Shown piece by piece: positions 27,469-36,034 of a stretch of DNA of 64,000 bases. The notes under the pieces were generated by a model. It searched no databases and was not told the origin of the DNA. It worked only from the letters and a program-made list of their open reading frames with translations. The position numbers and the translations under genes were made by a program. The DNA is from Lentzea albida (GTDB lineage: Bacteria; Actinomycetota; Actinomycetes; Mycobacteriales; Pseudonocardiaceae): contig NZ_FOFV01000005.1 in the NCBI RefSeq assembly GCF_900111005.1, forward strand, positions 310,001-374,000, in the 5' to 3' direction. Positions within the stretch are counted from its first letter, which is position 1, and every line of letters starts with the position of its first letter.

Positions 27469-28212
27469 TCACTGTCCTGTCCACTGTGGAGCGCGGCGCT
27501 CGGCGAAGGCGGTCATGCCCTCGCGGACGTCAGCGGTGGTCATCAGGCGGGCGCTCTCGGCCCGTTGCGCGGCCCAGGGGTCCTGGGAACGCACGACGGC
27601 CTTCACGGCGGCGAGCGCCAGCGGTGCGTTCAGGGCGATCTGCTCCGCGAGCTGGAGCGCGGTCGCGACGGTCTCGCCGTCCGGCACGACCCGGTTGGCG
27701 ATGCCCAGCGCACCCGCGCGGACGCCGTCGATCGGCTCGCCGGTCAGCAGAATCTCCATCGCGAGGTGGTGCGGGATGCGCTGCGGCAGGCGGACGACTC
27801 CCCCTGCGGCGGCGATCAGGCCGCGCTTCACCTCGGGCAGTCCGAACCTGGCGCCCTCGGCGGCGACGATCAGATCGCAGGCCAGTGCCAGCTCGAACCC
27901 GCCTCCCAGCGCGAAGCCCTCGATCGCGGCGATCAACGGCTTGGTCAGCTCGGCCTCGGTGAGCCCGCCGAGCCCTCGGTCGCCGACCACCGGCGACTCG
28001 CCCTTCAGCGCGGCCTTGAGGTCCATGCCGGCGCTGAACGCCCCACCGGCACCGGTGAGCACGCCCACGCGCAGTTCCGGCGTGGCCTCCAGCTCGTCCA
28101 GTGCGGCGGAGAGCTGGGTCGCGACGGCCGCGTTGACGGCGTTGCGGGCCTCCGGGCGGTCGATCGTGATCAGCAACGCCGAACCGGCGCGTTCGGTGCG
28201 GACCTCGCTCAT
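27469..28212 (-). CDS. Enoyl-CoA hydratase/isomerase (crotonase family)
   Basis: A 247-residue crotonase. The oxyanion-hole segments are GAGGAFSAGMDLKA and GGGFELALACDLIVAA, followed by RFGLPEVKRGLIAAAGG; hydration of a 2-enoyl-CoA is the likely reaction, though the first catalytic Glu is not obvious. The start at 28212 overlaps the CoA-transferase stop by 4 bases. The larger frame around it belongs to the same reading direction but its upstream part lies within the CoA-transferase gene. In the operon it would follow the dehydrogenase step. Confidence 0.92.
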   Translation of the reverse strand: MSEVRTERAGSALLITIDRPEARNAVNAAVATQLSAALDELEATPELRVGVLTGAGGAFSAGMDLKAALKGESPVVGDRGLGGLTEAELTKPLIAAIEGFALGGGFELALACDLIVAAEGARFGLPEVKRGLIAAAGGVVRLPQRIPHHLAMEILLTGEPIDGVRAGALGIANRVVPDGETVATALQLAEQIALNAPLALAAVKAVVRSQDPWAAQRAESARLMTTADVREGMTAFAERRAPQWTGQ

Positions 28213-29357
28213 GACAGCTCCTCCAGGACCTCGGCGGTGTCGGCGCCGGGCAGCGGGGCCAGGCGGCGGACGGTGGCGGGCGTCGCGGAGAACTTCACCG
28301 GGATCCCGATGGAACGGATCGTGCCCTCGGTCGGGTGCCGCACCTCGTCGAGCAGGTGGCCGTCGCGGACGTACGGGTCCTCGTGCGCCTTGTCCAGCTC
28401 CAGCACCGGCCCGAACGGGATGCTGTGCTTCGCGCACACCTCGGCCCAGTCCTCGCTGGTCAGCGCCGGGGCGCACGCGTCGACGAGGCCCATCAGGTCG
28501 TCGCTGTCGCCGGGATCGATCCGCTCGCCGGCGACGCGCGGGTCCTCGACCAGGTCGGGACGGCCCGCCGCGGCGAAGAAGTCGCGGAAGTTCTGCGGGT
28601 TGTAGGGCACCACGCACGCGAGCCCGTCCTTGGTGTGCACGGCGTGGTGGCCCTTGGCCATCGACAGGTTGAAGCCCGTCGGCCCCTCCTCGGGCACGAA
28701 CGCGTGGCCGGAGAGGTGCTCGACCAGGTTGAACGCGATCATCGTGTCCGCCATCGGGATCTCGACGCGCTGGCCCTGCCCGGTGCGGTTCCGGTGCACC
28801 AGCGCGGCCAGCACGCTGTAGGCGATGGTCAGCGACGAGACCTTGTCGCCGAGGATCGTCGGGAGGTAGACGGGCCGGCCAAGGGCCCGGTTCGCGATGT
28901 CGACCAGACCGGACGCGCCCTGGATCGTCTCGTCGTAGGCGGCGGTGCCGGCGCGGTCGGAATCGCCGCGGAAGCCCTGGGCGTGGGCGTAGACCAGGCC
29001 GGGGTTGCGCTCGGCGACGTCGGCGTAGTCCATGCCGAGCCTGCTCAGGGCGCCGGGACGCATGTTGGTGATCAGCACGTCGGCCGTGTCGATCAGTTCG
29101 AGGGCCTTCTCGCGGTCGCCCTCGTCCTTCAGGTTGAGGGCGACGCTGCGCTTGTTGCGGTTGACGTTGAGGCTCAACGGGGTCATGCCCGGCGTGGTGC
29201 GGTAGCGGCCGTTGCGGACGGTGTCCACAGGCGACTCGATCTTGATCACGTCGGCGCCGAGGTCTCCGAGGATCTGGGCCGCGTACGGGCCCATCACCAC
29301 GGTCGAGAGGTCGATCACCCGCACGCCGTCCAGCGGACCGGCGGTGATGTCCTTCAT
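28209..29357 (-). CDS. Class III CoA-transferase (CaiB/BaiF family)
   Basis: A 382-residue CoA-transferase that activates a carboxylic acid by CoA exchange. It shows LDGVRVIDLSTVVMGPYAAQ, ADVIKIESP, and the catalytic Asp142 in YDETIQGASG, the acceptor of the CoA-thioester intermediate. The ATG at 29357 follows AAAGGA. First gene of an operon with crotonase, decarboxylase-like, hydroxyacyl-CoA dehydrogenase and acyl-CoA dehydrogenase, so it probably starts catabolism of an organic acid such as carnitine/crotonobetaine, glutarate or a branched dicarboxylate. The promoter may lie at 29394-29401 (TAACTT on this strand). Confidence 0.92.
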   Translation of the reverse strand: MKDITAGPLDGVRVIDLSTVVMGPYAAQILGDLGADVIKIESPVDTVRNGRYRTTPGMTPLSLNVNRNKRSVALNLKDEGDREKALELIDTADVLITNMRPGALSRLGMDYADVAERNPGLVYAHAQGFRGDSDRAGTAAYDETIQGASGLVDIANRALGRPVYLPTILGDKVSSLTIAYSVLAALVHRNRTGQGQRVEIPMADTMIAFNLVEHLSGHAFVPEEGPTGFNLSMAKGHHAVHTKDGLACVVPYNPQNFRDFFAAAGRPDLVEDPRVAGERIDPGDSDDLMGLVDACAPALTSEDWAEVCAKHSIPFGPVLELDKAHEDPYVRDGHLLDEVRHPTEGTIRSIGIPVKFSATPATVRRLAPLPGADTAEVLEELS

Positions 29358-29436
29358 CGTTCGTCCTTTCGCACCTGTTCGTTCCTGCACCTCCGAAGTT
29401 AGTGAGGAACGGCGAGAAAGGGAACGATCATGTCGC

Positions 29437-29473
29437 GAACAATGGTATGACCACAGCGGTCACACCATTGTTC
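29437..29473 (-). terminator. Long hairpin after the LysR gene
   Basis: Two 16-base arms (29437-29452 and 29458-29473) pair with a single G-U wobble around the 5-base loop ACAGC; the outer parts are GAACAATGGT and ACCATTGTTC. The stem begins at the LysR stop codon and lies 80 bases before the CoA-transferase start, so it can end the LysR message. Being AT-rich and symmetrical, it could also be a binding site for LysR. Confidence 0.6.
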
Positions 29474-30380
29474 ATTTGACGATCGGTTCGGCGAAGATTT
29501 CTTTCGCGGTGTCGACGAGGTCGTCCAGGTCGCCTCCGGAGCCCCGGTCGTGCCGCCACAGCAGACCGGTGTCGAGTTGCGCCCGGAAGTCCTCGAACGG
29601 CAGCACCGCCATGTTCTCCAGGCGGTATCCGCTCATCGCGCTGTCCTCGTCGAGCATCGAAACGGAGAACCCGAGGCCGCTCGACACGATCTCCGAGGTG
29701 CCCTGGTAGCCGGTGTTGCTCAGCTGGATGCGCTTTTTGATGCCCAGTTCGCGCAGCTGCCGGTCGAGCTGGTCGAAATACGCGGGCATTATTTCTTCCG
29801 GCGACTTCGCGTACGCGAGTTCGGTCAGATCGGCCAATTTGACCGAATCACGTCCCTCGAACTGGTCGGCGGGCACCACGGCGCCGAGGCGTTCGGTCAT
29901 CACGTGCAGGACGTCGAGAGAGGCCTCCTGCACGGGCAGCCGCGCCAACGCGAGTGCGAGCCTGCCGTCCTTCACCGCCGCGACGAGGTCCGAGGTCGTC
30001 CCCGGCCACCGCTTGACCTCGAACCGCCCGGCGACGCGCTCGGCCAGTGCGGTCAGCCGTTCCCGCAGCGCCGGGTGGACCCCCGCCGGCATGCCGACCA
30101 GCACCGTGACGCGGTCCGGTCCCGTGGCCTGGTCGAGCCGCCACCGGATGGACCCGACCCGGTCGAGCACGTCCCGCGCGATCGGCAGCAGGGCGGCGCC
30201 CGCGTCCGTCAGCGCCACGTGGTGGGTGCTGCGGTCGAACAACGGCCGCCCCAGCTCGTGTTCGAGGTCCTTGATGCGCTGGCTCAACGGCGACGCGGCC
30301 ATGTGCAGCTTCCGCGCCGCCGCCGAGAAGTTGAGCTCCTCGGCGACCGCCACGAAGTACCTGAGGTGCAGCAGTTCCAC
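29472..30380 (-). CDS. LysR family transcriptional regulator
   Basis: A 302-residue regulator with the N-terminal winged helix-turn-helix (residues 2-60, LHLRYFVAVAEELNFSAAAR) and a periplasmic-binding-like effector domain (about 90-290). It lies just upstream of the acyl-CoA operon in the same direction, separated by a hairpin, so it probably activates that operon when the carboxylic acid or its CoA ester is present. It starts 23 bases after the end of the SARP-type gene and may share its transcript. LysR genes are more often divergent from their target; this tandem order is less usual. Confidence 0.92.
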   Translation of the reverse strand: MELLHLRYFVAVAEELNFSAAARKLHMAASPLSQRIKDLEHELGRPLFDRSTHHVALTDAGAALLPIARDVLDRVGSIRWRLDQATGPDRVTVLVGMPAGVHPALRERLTALAERVAGRFEVKRWPGTTSDLVAAVKDGRLALALARLPVQEASLDVLHVMTERLGAVVPADQFEGRDSVKLADLTELAYAKSPEEIMPAYFDQLDRQLRELGIKKRIQLSNTGYQGTSEIVSSGLGFSVSMLDEDSAMSGYRLENMAVLPFEDFRAQLDTGLLWRHDRGSGGDLDDLVDTAKEIFAEPIVK

Positions 30381-30403
30381 GTGATCAGACTAGGCCGTTC
30401 GGG

Positions 30404-32950
30404 TCAGCCGTCCAGCGCGGCCAGTTTCCGCGAAGCCTCCGACTCGCCCCACCGGAACCCGATGCGCCGCGACAACTCCACCGCCTCGCCGTAGGAGGCT
30501 CGCGCCTGCTCCGCCCGCCCGGCGAGTTCGTGCACGATGCCCCGGTCGAGCAGCACGCCCGCCTCGATCTGCCGGTCCCCCACCGACCGCGCGAGCCGCA
30601 GCGCCTCGTCCGCCAGCTCCAGCGCCTGGTCGAGGGACCCGAGCTGGCGGTGGGCGTCGGCCATGTTCGCGAGCGCGTGCAGCTCGCCCGACCTGTCGCC
30701 GCACGCCCGCAGCGTCACGAGCGTCTCCTCGTAGCACGCCAGCGCGGCGGGGAGGTCGCCGAGAGCCGCGTGCACCAGCCCCAGGTTCGTGCGCACGTAG
30801 GCCGCGCCCTGCGAGTCGTCCAGTTCCTCGCGCAACGCGAGCGACTCCCGCAACGACTCCAAAGCGGCGGGCAGGTCGCGGCGGCGCCAGTGGGTGATGC
30901 CGAGGTTGTTGAGCGTCACGGCTTCCAGCCGGCGGTCGTGCAGCTGCCGGGCCAGGGTCAGGGCCGCCGTCCAGTGCCGCTGGGCCTCGGCGAACCTGAA
31001 GCCGCGCTCGCAGGCGGCGCCGAGTTCCTTCAGCGCCAACGCTTCCGCGCGCACGTCGCCCAAAGACCGCGCGGCCTCCAGCGCCAGCGCGTTCAGCGCG
31101 GCCCAGTCCGCCACCTCGGAGCGGCGGCGGAAGTACCACGACAGGCCGGTGGCGAAGGCGATCGCGTCGGCCGGGGAGGCCTGGTGCGCGGCGGCGATCA
31201 GGTTGTCGCGCTCCTCGGCGAGCCAGAGGTCGGTCGGGTTGTCCGCCAACGCCTCCAGGTAGTGCTTGTGCAGGCGTTCGAGTGCCAGCGACCGTTCTTC
31301 CGGCGACTCGCAGGCGCGGCACCGCTCGCGGGCGAAGAGGCGCAGCAGGTCGTGCAGCGCGAACCGGCCGGGCACCGGTTCCTCGACCAGGTGCGCGTCG
31401 GCCAGTTCGGCGAGCAGCTCCTCCACGTCCGGCACGTCGGTCAGCGCCCGTGCCGCGGCGACCGCGAAGTCCGGACCGTCGAGGAGCCCCAGCAGGCGGA
31501 ACACCCTTGCCACGTCAGGGGATCCCAGCTCGGCGTAGCTGACCTCGAAGGCCGAGCGGACCGCGACGTCACCGAGCCTGAGCTCGTCGAGCCGGTGCGT
31601 CTCGTCCGCCAGGCGCGCGGCGAGCAGCGGTGCGGTCCACTGTGGACGGGCGGCCAGCCGCGCGCCCGCGATGCGCAACGCCAGCGGCAGCCCGCCGCAC
31701 CAGCGCACCAGGTCCGCGGCGTCCTGCACCTCGCCGGCGACGCCCTCCAGCAGCCGGGAGGCGTCGTCCAGGGGCAGCGCGCCGAGTTTGACGTACGAGG
31801 CACCGGCCAGCTCGGTCAGCGGGCGGCGGGAGGTGATCAGCACGGCCGAGCCGGGACCGGTCGGCAACAGGCGTTTGACCTGGCCTGCGGTGGCGACGTT
31901 GTCCAGCACCACGAGCAGCCGGCGCGACGCGGTGAGCGAGCGGTAGCGCAGGGCCTCCTCGTCACCGGGCCGTTCGCCGAGGGCGCGCAGGAACTGGCTC
32001 AGCACCCGCTCGGAGGCGCCGTCGGAGAGGTCGGCGTAGAGCTGGCCGTCCGGGAACCGCGACGCGATCTCGTGCGCGGCCCGCACCGCGAGCGCCGACT
32101 TGCCGATGCCCGCCTGCCCGGTGATCACGCACACCGCGACCCTGTCCTGCCGCAGCCGCGCCCGGAGCAGGTCCAGCTCGCGAGCCCGTCCGGCGAAGGT
32201 GACGACGTCCGGCGGCAACTGCCGGATCGCCGCCGCGCCAACGGGTTTCGCGCGCAGAACCTCGGCCTGCAGACGCCGCAACGACTCCCCCGGCTCGACG
32301 CCGAGCTCGTCCATCAGCACCCGGCGGCACTCCTGGTAGGCGGCCAGCGCCTCCGCCGGCCTGCCCGCACGGTGCAGCGCGACCATCTGCTGCTCGCGCA
32401 GGCGTTCGTTCAACGGGTGCTCGCGCACCCACTCGCCCAGGTCGGCGACGACCTCGACGTGCCGGCCGAGGTCGAGCTCCGCCTCCGCGCACTCGACCCG
32501 CGCGGCCAGCCGCAGTTCCTCCAGCTGGGCCACGACCCCGCGCAACAGCCCGGACGCCGCGAGGTCCGCGAGGGCGGGCCCGCGCCACAACGCGAGCGCC
32601 TCGCGGTAGCTCTGCGGCGTGCGTTCCCGGCGGGCGACGGCGAGCAGGTCGGTGAAACGGGTGAGGTCCAACTCCGCCGGGTCGACCGACATCAGGTACC
32701 CCGGTGCCCGCGAGAGCAGCCGCGAGCCGACGACCTTGCGCAGCTGGTAGACGTAGACCTGGAGGTTCTTCAGCGCCGTCTTGGGCGGGGCGTCGTCCCA
32801 CAGCACGCTGATCAGGCGGTCGACCGACAGCACCCGGCCCGCCTGCGCGAGGAGCAACGCGAGCACCGCTCGTTGTTTGGGCGGCCCAAGGCCCAGCCGC
32901 ACGCCGTCGTCGGCGTAACACTCGACCGGCCCGAGCACCCGGAACTCCAC
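30404..32950 (-). CDS. AfsR/SARP-type regulator (BTAD, NB-ARC, TPR)
   Basis: An 848-residue regulator. It has an OmpR-like DNA-binding domain (about 1-95, MEFRVLGPVECYADDGVRLG, QVYVYQLRKVVG), a BTAD domain (about 96-240), an NB-ARC ATPase (Walker A GQAGIGKSALA, then SRRLLVVLDNV) and a C-terminal TPR array of about seven repeats (HALANMADAHRQLGSLDQAL and others). Such proteins activate secondary-metabolite or developmental genes after an oligomeric switch. GTG 32950 is chosen: TACGAT eight bases upstream suggests a leaderless message. It is divergent from a secreted peptidase. Confidence 0.93.
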   Translation of the reverse strand: MEFRVLGPVECYADDGVRLGLGPPKQRAVLALLLAQAGRVLSVDRLISVLWDDAPPKTALKNLQVYVYQLRKVVGSRLLSRAPGYLMSVDPAELDLTRFTDLLAVARRERTPQSYREALALWRGPALADLAASGLLRGVVAQLEELRLAARVECAEAELDLGRHVEVVADLGEWVREHPLNERLREQQMVALHRAGRPAEALAAYQECRRVLMDELGVEPGESLRRLQAEVLRAKPVGAAAIRQLPPDVVTFAGRARELDLLRARLRQDRVAVCVITGQAGIGKSALAVRAAHEIASRFPDGQLYADLSDGASERVLSQFLRALGERPGDEEALRYRSLTASRRLLVVLDNVATAGQVKRLLPTGPGSAVLITSRRPLTELAGASYVKLGALPLDDASRLLEGVAGEVQDAADLVRWCGGLPLALRIAGARLAARPQWTAPLLAARLADETHRLDELRLGDVAVRSAFEVSYAELGSPDVARVFRLLGLLDGPDFAVAAARALTDVPDVEELLAELADAHLVEEPVPGRFALHDLLRLFARERCRACESPEERSLALERLHKHYLEALADNPTDLWLAEERDNLIAAAHQASPADAIAFATGLSWYFRRRSEVADWAALNALALEAARSLGDVRAEALALKELGAACERGFRFAEAQRHWTAALTLARQLHDRRLEAVTLNNLGITHWRRRDLPAALESLRESLALREELDDSQGAAYVRTNLGLVHAALGDLPAALACYEETLVTLRACGDRSGELHALANMADAHRQLGSLDQALELADEALRLARSVGDRQIEAGVLLDRGIVHELAGRAEQARASYGEAVELSRRIGFRWGESEASRKLAALDG

Positions 32951-33013
32951 AACTCCCGATCGTAACCACCATCCACATACCGGACACATGCCACGCGCCA
33001 CGACGTTTGGTCC

Positions 33014-34636
33014 ATGACGAGAACCCCACTGGCACTGGTGGTGGCACTAGGCACCCTGGCCGCCGCCGTGTCCCCCGCCCAGGCCGTCGAGCCCTACTCC
33101 TCCAGCCCGTCGCAGTCGCACGCCGTGAAGTCGGCCAACGGCTACGACGTGGTCGTCGGCGGCGTGAAGAGAGCCACCTTCACCGTCAGCGATCCCGCTT
33201 ACACCATCAAGTCCACGTCCTCCGCCGATGGCGCGCTGGCGGCCGTGATCTCCGACTTCGACGGCACGAGCGGCGGTGCGCTGCACACCGTCGACCGCTA
33301 TGGCAAGTCCCGTTTCGTGGCCCGCGGAAAGATCACGTCGGCCGTGTTCCACGGCTCCTCGCTGGCCTACGCCGACGGCGAGAACGTCGTGGTCGACGGC
33401 GCCTCTGTCGGCACGCTCAAGGGCCGTGCGCCCGAGTTGCTCGGCTTCACCTCCGACGGCACCGGGCTCCTCGCCGTGCAGCACCCGGACGTCGCCGACG
33501 ACAGCACGTTCGTGGGCTCGCTGGTGCGGTTCGACCTGAAGTCCGGCGCCGCCAAGCCGTTGATCACGTCGGACTCGTCCGCGCTGTACCGCGACTTCAA
33601 ACTCGTCGACGTCCGGGGCGAGCGGCACGTCAGCTTCGTCAAGCACAACGAGATCTACCGCTGCGGTGGCACCGAACCGCAGTGGCTGGGCCTCGCGTCG
33701 GAACACGGCGAGATCCGCTCGTTGGTCGGCCAGACCCGGCACCACTACCGCGGCGCGGTGTGGAGCACCGACGGCACGCGCGTCGCGTACGAGGTGATGG
33801 GATGCGTGACCGACAAGGCGCTCGGTCCCGACCAGTTCGCGGCCTTCAACGGCGTCTACGTGCAGGAACTGGCCTCGGGCAAGGCCTCGCGGGTCGTCGA
33901 GGGCCTGTCGTTCACGCACGCGCTGACCGGTTTCGACGGCACCGAGGCCGTGATCGGCAGCCCTGCCCGCGGCTACGTGAAGGCGTCCGGGCTTCGAGCG
34001 GCGACGCTCGACGGTGAGGTCACGACGATGGGCCGGCTGAACCGCGCCGAGTACATCCACCAGCTGTGGGACACGCGCAACGACTTCAACGGCAACTCGT
34101 CCTGCGGCCCGACCAGCGCCGTGATCGACCTCGTCACCTACCAGCTGCCCACCGAGTTCGGCGTGCAGGTCTCCCAACCGTTCTCGCACTACTCGAAGTG
34201 GGGCCGCTACATCACCGACGAGTTCTCCAACCGCGGCACCACCTTCAACCGCACGATGGCCGACTGGGGCCGCACCGGCAGCTGGAAAGGCGCGCACGGC
34301 TGGATCACCGGCTACTACTGCGGCGGCAACCCGGCCCGCCCCTGCGCCTCGTGGGAGTCGGAGCGCGACTTCCTGGCGCGCAACGGCGCCGCGGTGCAGC
34401 AGGGCAACTTCACGCCGGCGCAGGTCCGCGCGTTCCTCGACCAGGGCAAGTTCGTGATCATGAGCGGCACGTGGGGCTCGACGGCCGGGCACCTGTCCGT
34501 GGTGATCGGGTACCACGACAACGGCCAGTTCTACGTCCACGACACCTATGGCGCGGGCACGGACGGCAGCTACGACGGGGCGAACCAGTTGTACAGCTGG
34601 AACTACATCGCGCCGGTGCAGATGTGGGCCGCCTGA
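33014..34636 (+). CDS. Secreted C39-like cysteine peptidase with beta-propeller-like N terminus
   Basis: A 540-residue exported protein: signal peptide 1-24 (PLALVVALGTLAAAVSPAQA), a long beta-rich region (about 35-335) whose repeating GLLAVQHP, VWSTDGTRVAYE type strands look like a propeller, and a C-terminal C39-like peptidase domain. The probable active site is Cys364 in NSSCGPTSAV, His493 in TAGHLSVVIGYH and Asp510 in YVHDTYG. Outside-acting C39-like proteases often process peptides or cell-wall proteins. It is divergent from the SARP regulator across 63 bases, which may control it. Confidence 0.75.
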   Translation: MTRTPLALVVALGTLAAAVSPAQAVEPYSSSPSQSHAVKSANGYDVVVGGVKRATFTVSDPAYTIKSTSSADGALAAVISDFDGTSGGALHTVDRYGKSRFVARGKITSAVFHGSSLAYADGENVVVDGASVGTLKGRAPELLGFTSDGTGLLAVQHPDVADDSTFVGSLVRFDLKSGAAKPLITSDSSALYRDFKLVDVRGERHVSFVKHNEIYRCGGTEPQWLGLASEHGEIRSLVGQTRHHYRGAVWSTDGTRVAYEVMGCVTDKALGPDQFAAFNGVYVQELASGKASRVVEGLSFTHALTGFDGTEAVIGSPARGYVKASGLRAATLDGEVTTMGRLNRAEYIHQLWDTRNDFNGNSSCGPTSAVIDLVTYQLPTEFGVQVSQPFSHYSKWGRYITDEFSNRGTTFNRTMADWGRTGSWKGAHGWITGYYCGGNPARPCASWESERDFLARNGAAVQQGNFTPAQVRAFLDQGKFVIMSGTWGSTAGHLSVVIGYHDNGQFYVHDTYGAGTDGSYDGANQLYSWNYIAPVQMWAA

Positions 34637-34643
34637 CGACCTC

Positions 34644-34889
34644 CTACCGGCGGACCCCGGGGACCTGGTCGTCGAGCGGATCGCCCGGCGCGGGGGTCTC
34701 CGGGGAGCGCTGCGCCTCGGCGTGGACCTCGACGTTCGTCCGGTGGGCGACGGGATCCCAGATCTCCTCGAACGGCGCCATGAGCGACTGACCACTGCCG
34801 GTCCGGCGGGCCCGCAGGGCGTACCACGTGAACCCCGCGAGGGTCAGCGGCAGGCTCAGGAACGCGGCCACGCCGAGCAGGAGGTCCAT
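34644..34889 (-). CDS. Small membrane protein, 81 residues
   Basis: An 81-residue protein with one N-terminal transmembrane helix (residues 2-24, LLLGVAAFLSLPLTLAGFTW) and a hydrophilic, probably cytoplasmic tail rich in Pro, Glu and Arg. The ATG at 34889 follows TACAGT by eight bases, suggesting a leaderless message. It is divergent from a TetR gene and shares its operator region, so TetR control is likely. No family recognised. It is convergent with the C39-like gene, 7 bases apart. Confidence 0.6.
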   Translation of the reverse strand: MDLLLGVAAFLSLPLTLAGFTWYALRARRTGSGQSLMAPFEEIWDPVAHRTNVEVHAEAQRSPETPAPGDPLDDQVPGVRR

Positions 34890-34902
34890 GCGCCCGACTG
34901 TA

Positions 34903-34938
34903 CAGTGACACGACGTTTCCAGAAACACCGTGTTACTG
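34903..34938. promoter_or_regulatory. 36-bp imperfect palindrome, TetR operator candidate
   Basis: Arms 34903-34919 and 34922-34938 match at 14 of 17 positions around a central CA; the outer parts are CAGTGACACG and CGTGTTACTG, the inner parts GTTTC and GAAAC. It lies directly before the TetR start and beside the leaderless promoter of the small membrane gene. Size and symmetry suit a TetR dimer pair. Confidence 0.65.
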
Positions 34939-34950
34939 AATGGGCGAGTG

Positions 34951-35535
34951 ATGGCCAGGCTCACGAGGGTCGAACAGCAAGCACGCACGCACGAACACCT
35001 GCTGCGCGCCGGGCGGCAGGTGTTCCTGCGCAAGGGTTTCCTCGCAGCGTCGGTCGAGGAGATCGCCGCCGAGGCCGGCTACACCCGAGGCGCCGTCTAC
35101 AAGCACTTCGGCGGCAAGGAGGGGCTGTGGCTGGCGATCGTCGAGGCCGACGCGGGAACCCACCTCGACGGTCTGCGGCAGGCCCTCGGCCGGACCGGTG
35201 ACCGCGACGAACTGATCGCGACGCTCGGCGGCGCCGCCCACGAAGAGGCGGCGAAGTGGACCGCCGTGACGGCCGAGGTGCTCGCCGCCACGGCCCAGCA
35301 ACCTCAGATCGCGGCGCAGGTGGCCGCACTCCAGCAGCGGCACGACGCCCAGGTCGTCACCCTGCTCGCCGAGCACTTCGAGCGACTCGGACTCGACCCG
35401 GTGCTGCCCGTGGACCAGATCGTCGTCGTGATCGGAGCACTGGGGATCGGACTGGCCCTGCGTCAGGCCGTCCTGCGGGAGCCGGCGGCGGACGTCCTCG
35501 CACAGGTACTGGGGACGATGCTCCGAAGTACTTGA
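34951..35535 (+). CDS. TetR family transcriptional regulator
   Basis: A 194-residue repressor with a canonical N-terminal domain (residues 10-58: LLRAGRQVFLRKGFLAASVE, EIAAEAGYTRGAVYKHFGGK) and a helical ligand domain. The palindrome just upstream is its likely autoregulatory site, which would also control the divergent small membrane protein. Its stop codon lies within the tandem operator of the next gene. ATG 34951 fits family length; the frame is open to GTG 34930 inside the palindrome. Confidence 0.92.
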   Translation: MARLTRVEQQARTHEHLLRAGRQVFLRKGFLAASVEEIAAEAGYTRGAVYKHFGGKEGLWLAIVEADAGTHLDGLRQALGRTGDRDELIATLGGAAHEEAAKWTAVTAEVLAATAQQPQIAAQVAALQQRHDAQVVTLLAEHFERLGLDPVLPVDQIVVVIGALGIGLALRQAVLREPAADVLAQVLGTMLRST

Positions 35536-35570
35536 CGCCGACCGTCAAGTACTTGATATCGTCTGTCAAG
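35526..35570. promoter_or_regulatory. Tandem 21-bp operator over a leaderless promoter
   Basis: Two 21-base units (35526-35546, 35547-35567) both begin AAGTACTTGA and end GTC, and a third begins AAGT at 35568. Each unit holds a dyad CTTGAC/T-N7-GTCAAG. TTGACG (35532-35537) and TATCGT (35556-35561), 18 bases apart, make a promoter whose start falls on the GTG at 35570. A protein on the repeats would repress the downstream operon. The encoded HTH protein is the obvious candidate. Confidence 0.7.
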
Positions 35571-36034
35571 TGGCGACCCTCTCCGAACACGTGGACCTGC
35601 GGAACGACCTGATCCGGCTCGTGACGAGCCGCCTGCTCGACCCGCTGGAGATCCTGCTGCCGCAGGCCGGCCTGGCCGACCTGCGGTTGTCGGTCCGCGC
35701 CGACGCCGACATGTGGGCGGCCCAGTTGCTCGGACCCGACGACGCGCTGGCCCGGCAGGTCACCGTCCGCCTGCTGTCCGTGCTCTACCCCGGTGACACG
35801 CCGTTCGACCCGCCCGAGAGCTGGTGGGCGACACCGCTCGGCCGGGTCACCGCGCGCCGCGCCGGCCACCCAGGCAGGGACCACGTGTCGTTGGGCGTGG
35901 CCGGCGCGATGCTCGGCATCACCCGCCAGGGCGTGCACGACCTCGTGAACCGCGCCAAGTTGCTGCGGCACCCGGACGGCGGCGTGACCGTCGACTCGAT
36001 CCGCGCACGACTGAGCCTGAGGAGAGACCAGTGA
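35570..36034 (+). CDS. DNA-binding protein with C-terminal helix-turn-helix
   Basis: A 154-residue protein of no named family that I recognise. Residues 105-150 form a helix-turn-helix with wing (VSLGVAGAMLGITRQGVHDL, then VNRAKLLRHPDGGVTVDSIR), similar to excisionase/HTH_17 folds. The N-terminal 100 residues are helical and may dimerise. It starts at a leaderless GTG inside its own tandem operator and overlaps the next gene by GTGA, so regulator and hydrolase are translated together. Autoregulation is likely. Confidence 0.7.
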   Translation: MATLSEHVDLRNDLIRLVTSRLLDPLEILLPQAGLADLRLSVRADADMWAAQLLGPDDALARQVTVRLLSVLYPGDTPFDPPESWWATPLGRVTARRAGHPGRDHVSLGVAGAMLGITRQGVHDLVNRAKLLRHPDGGVTVDSIRARLSLRRDQ

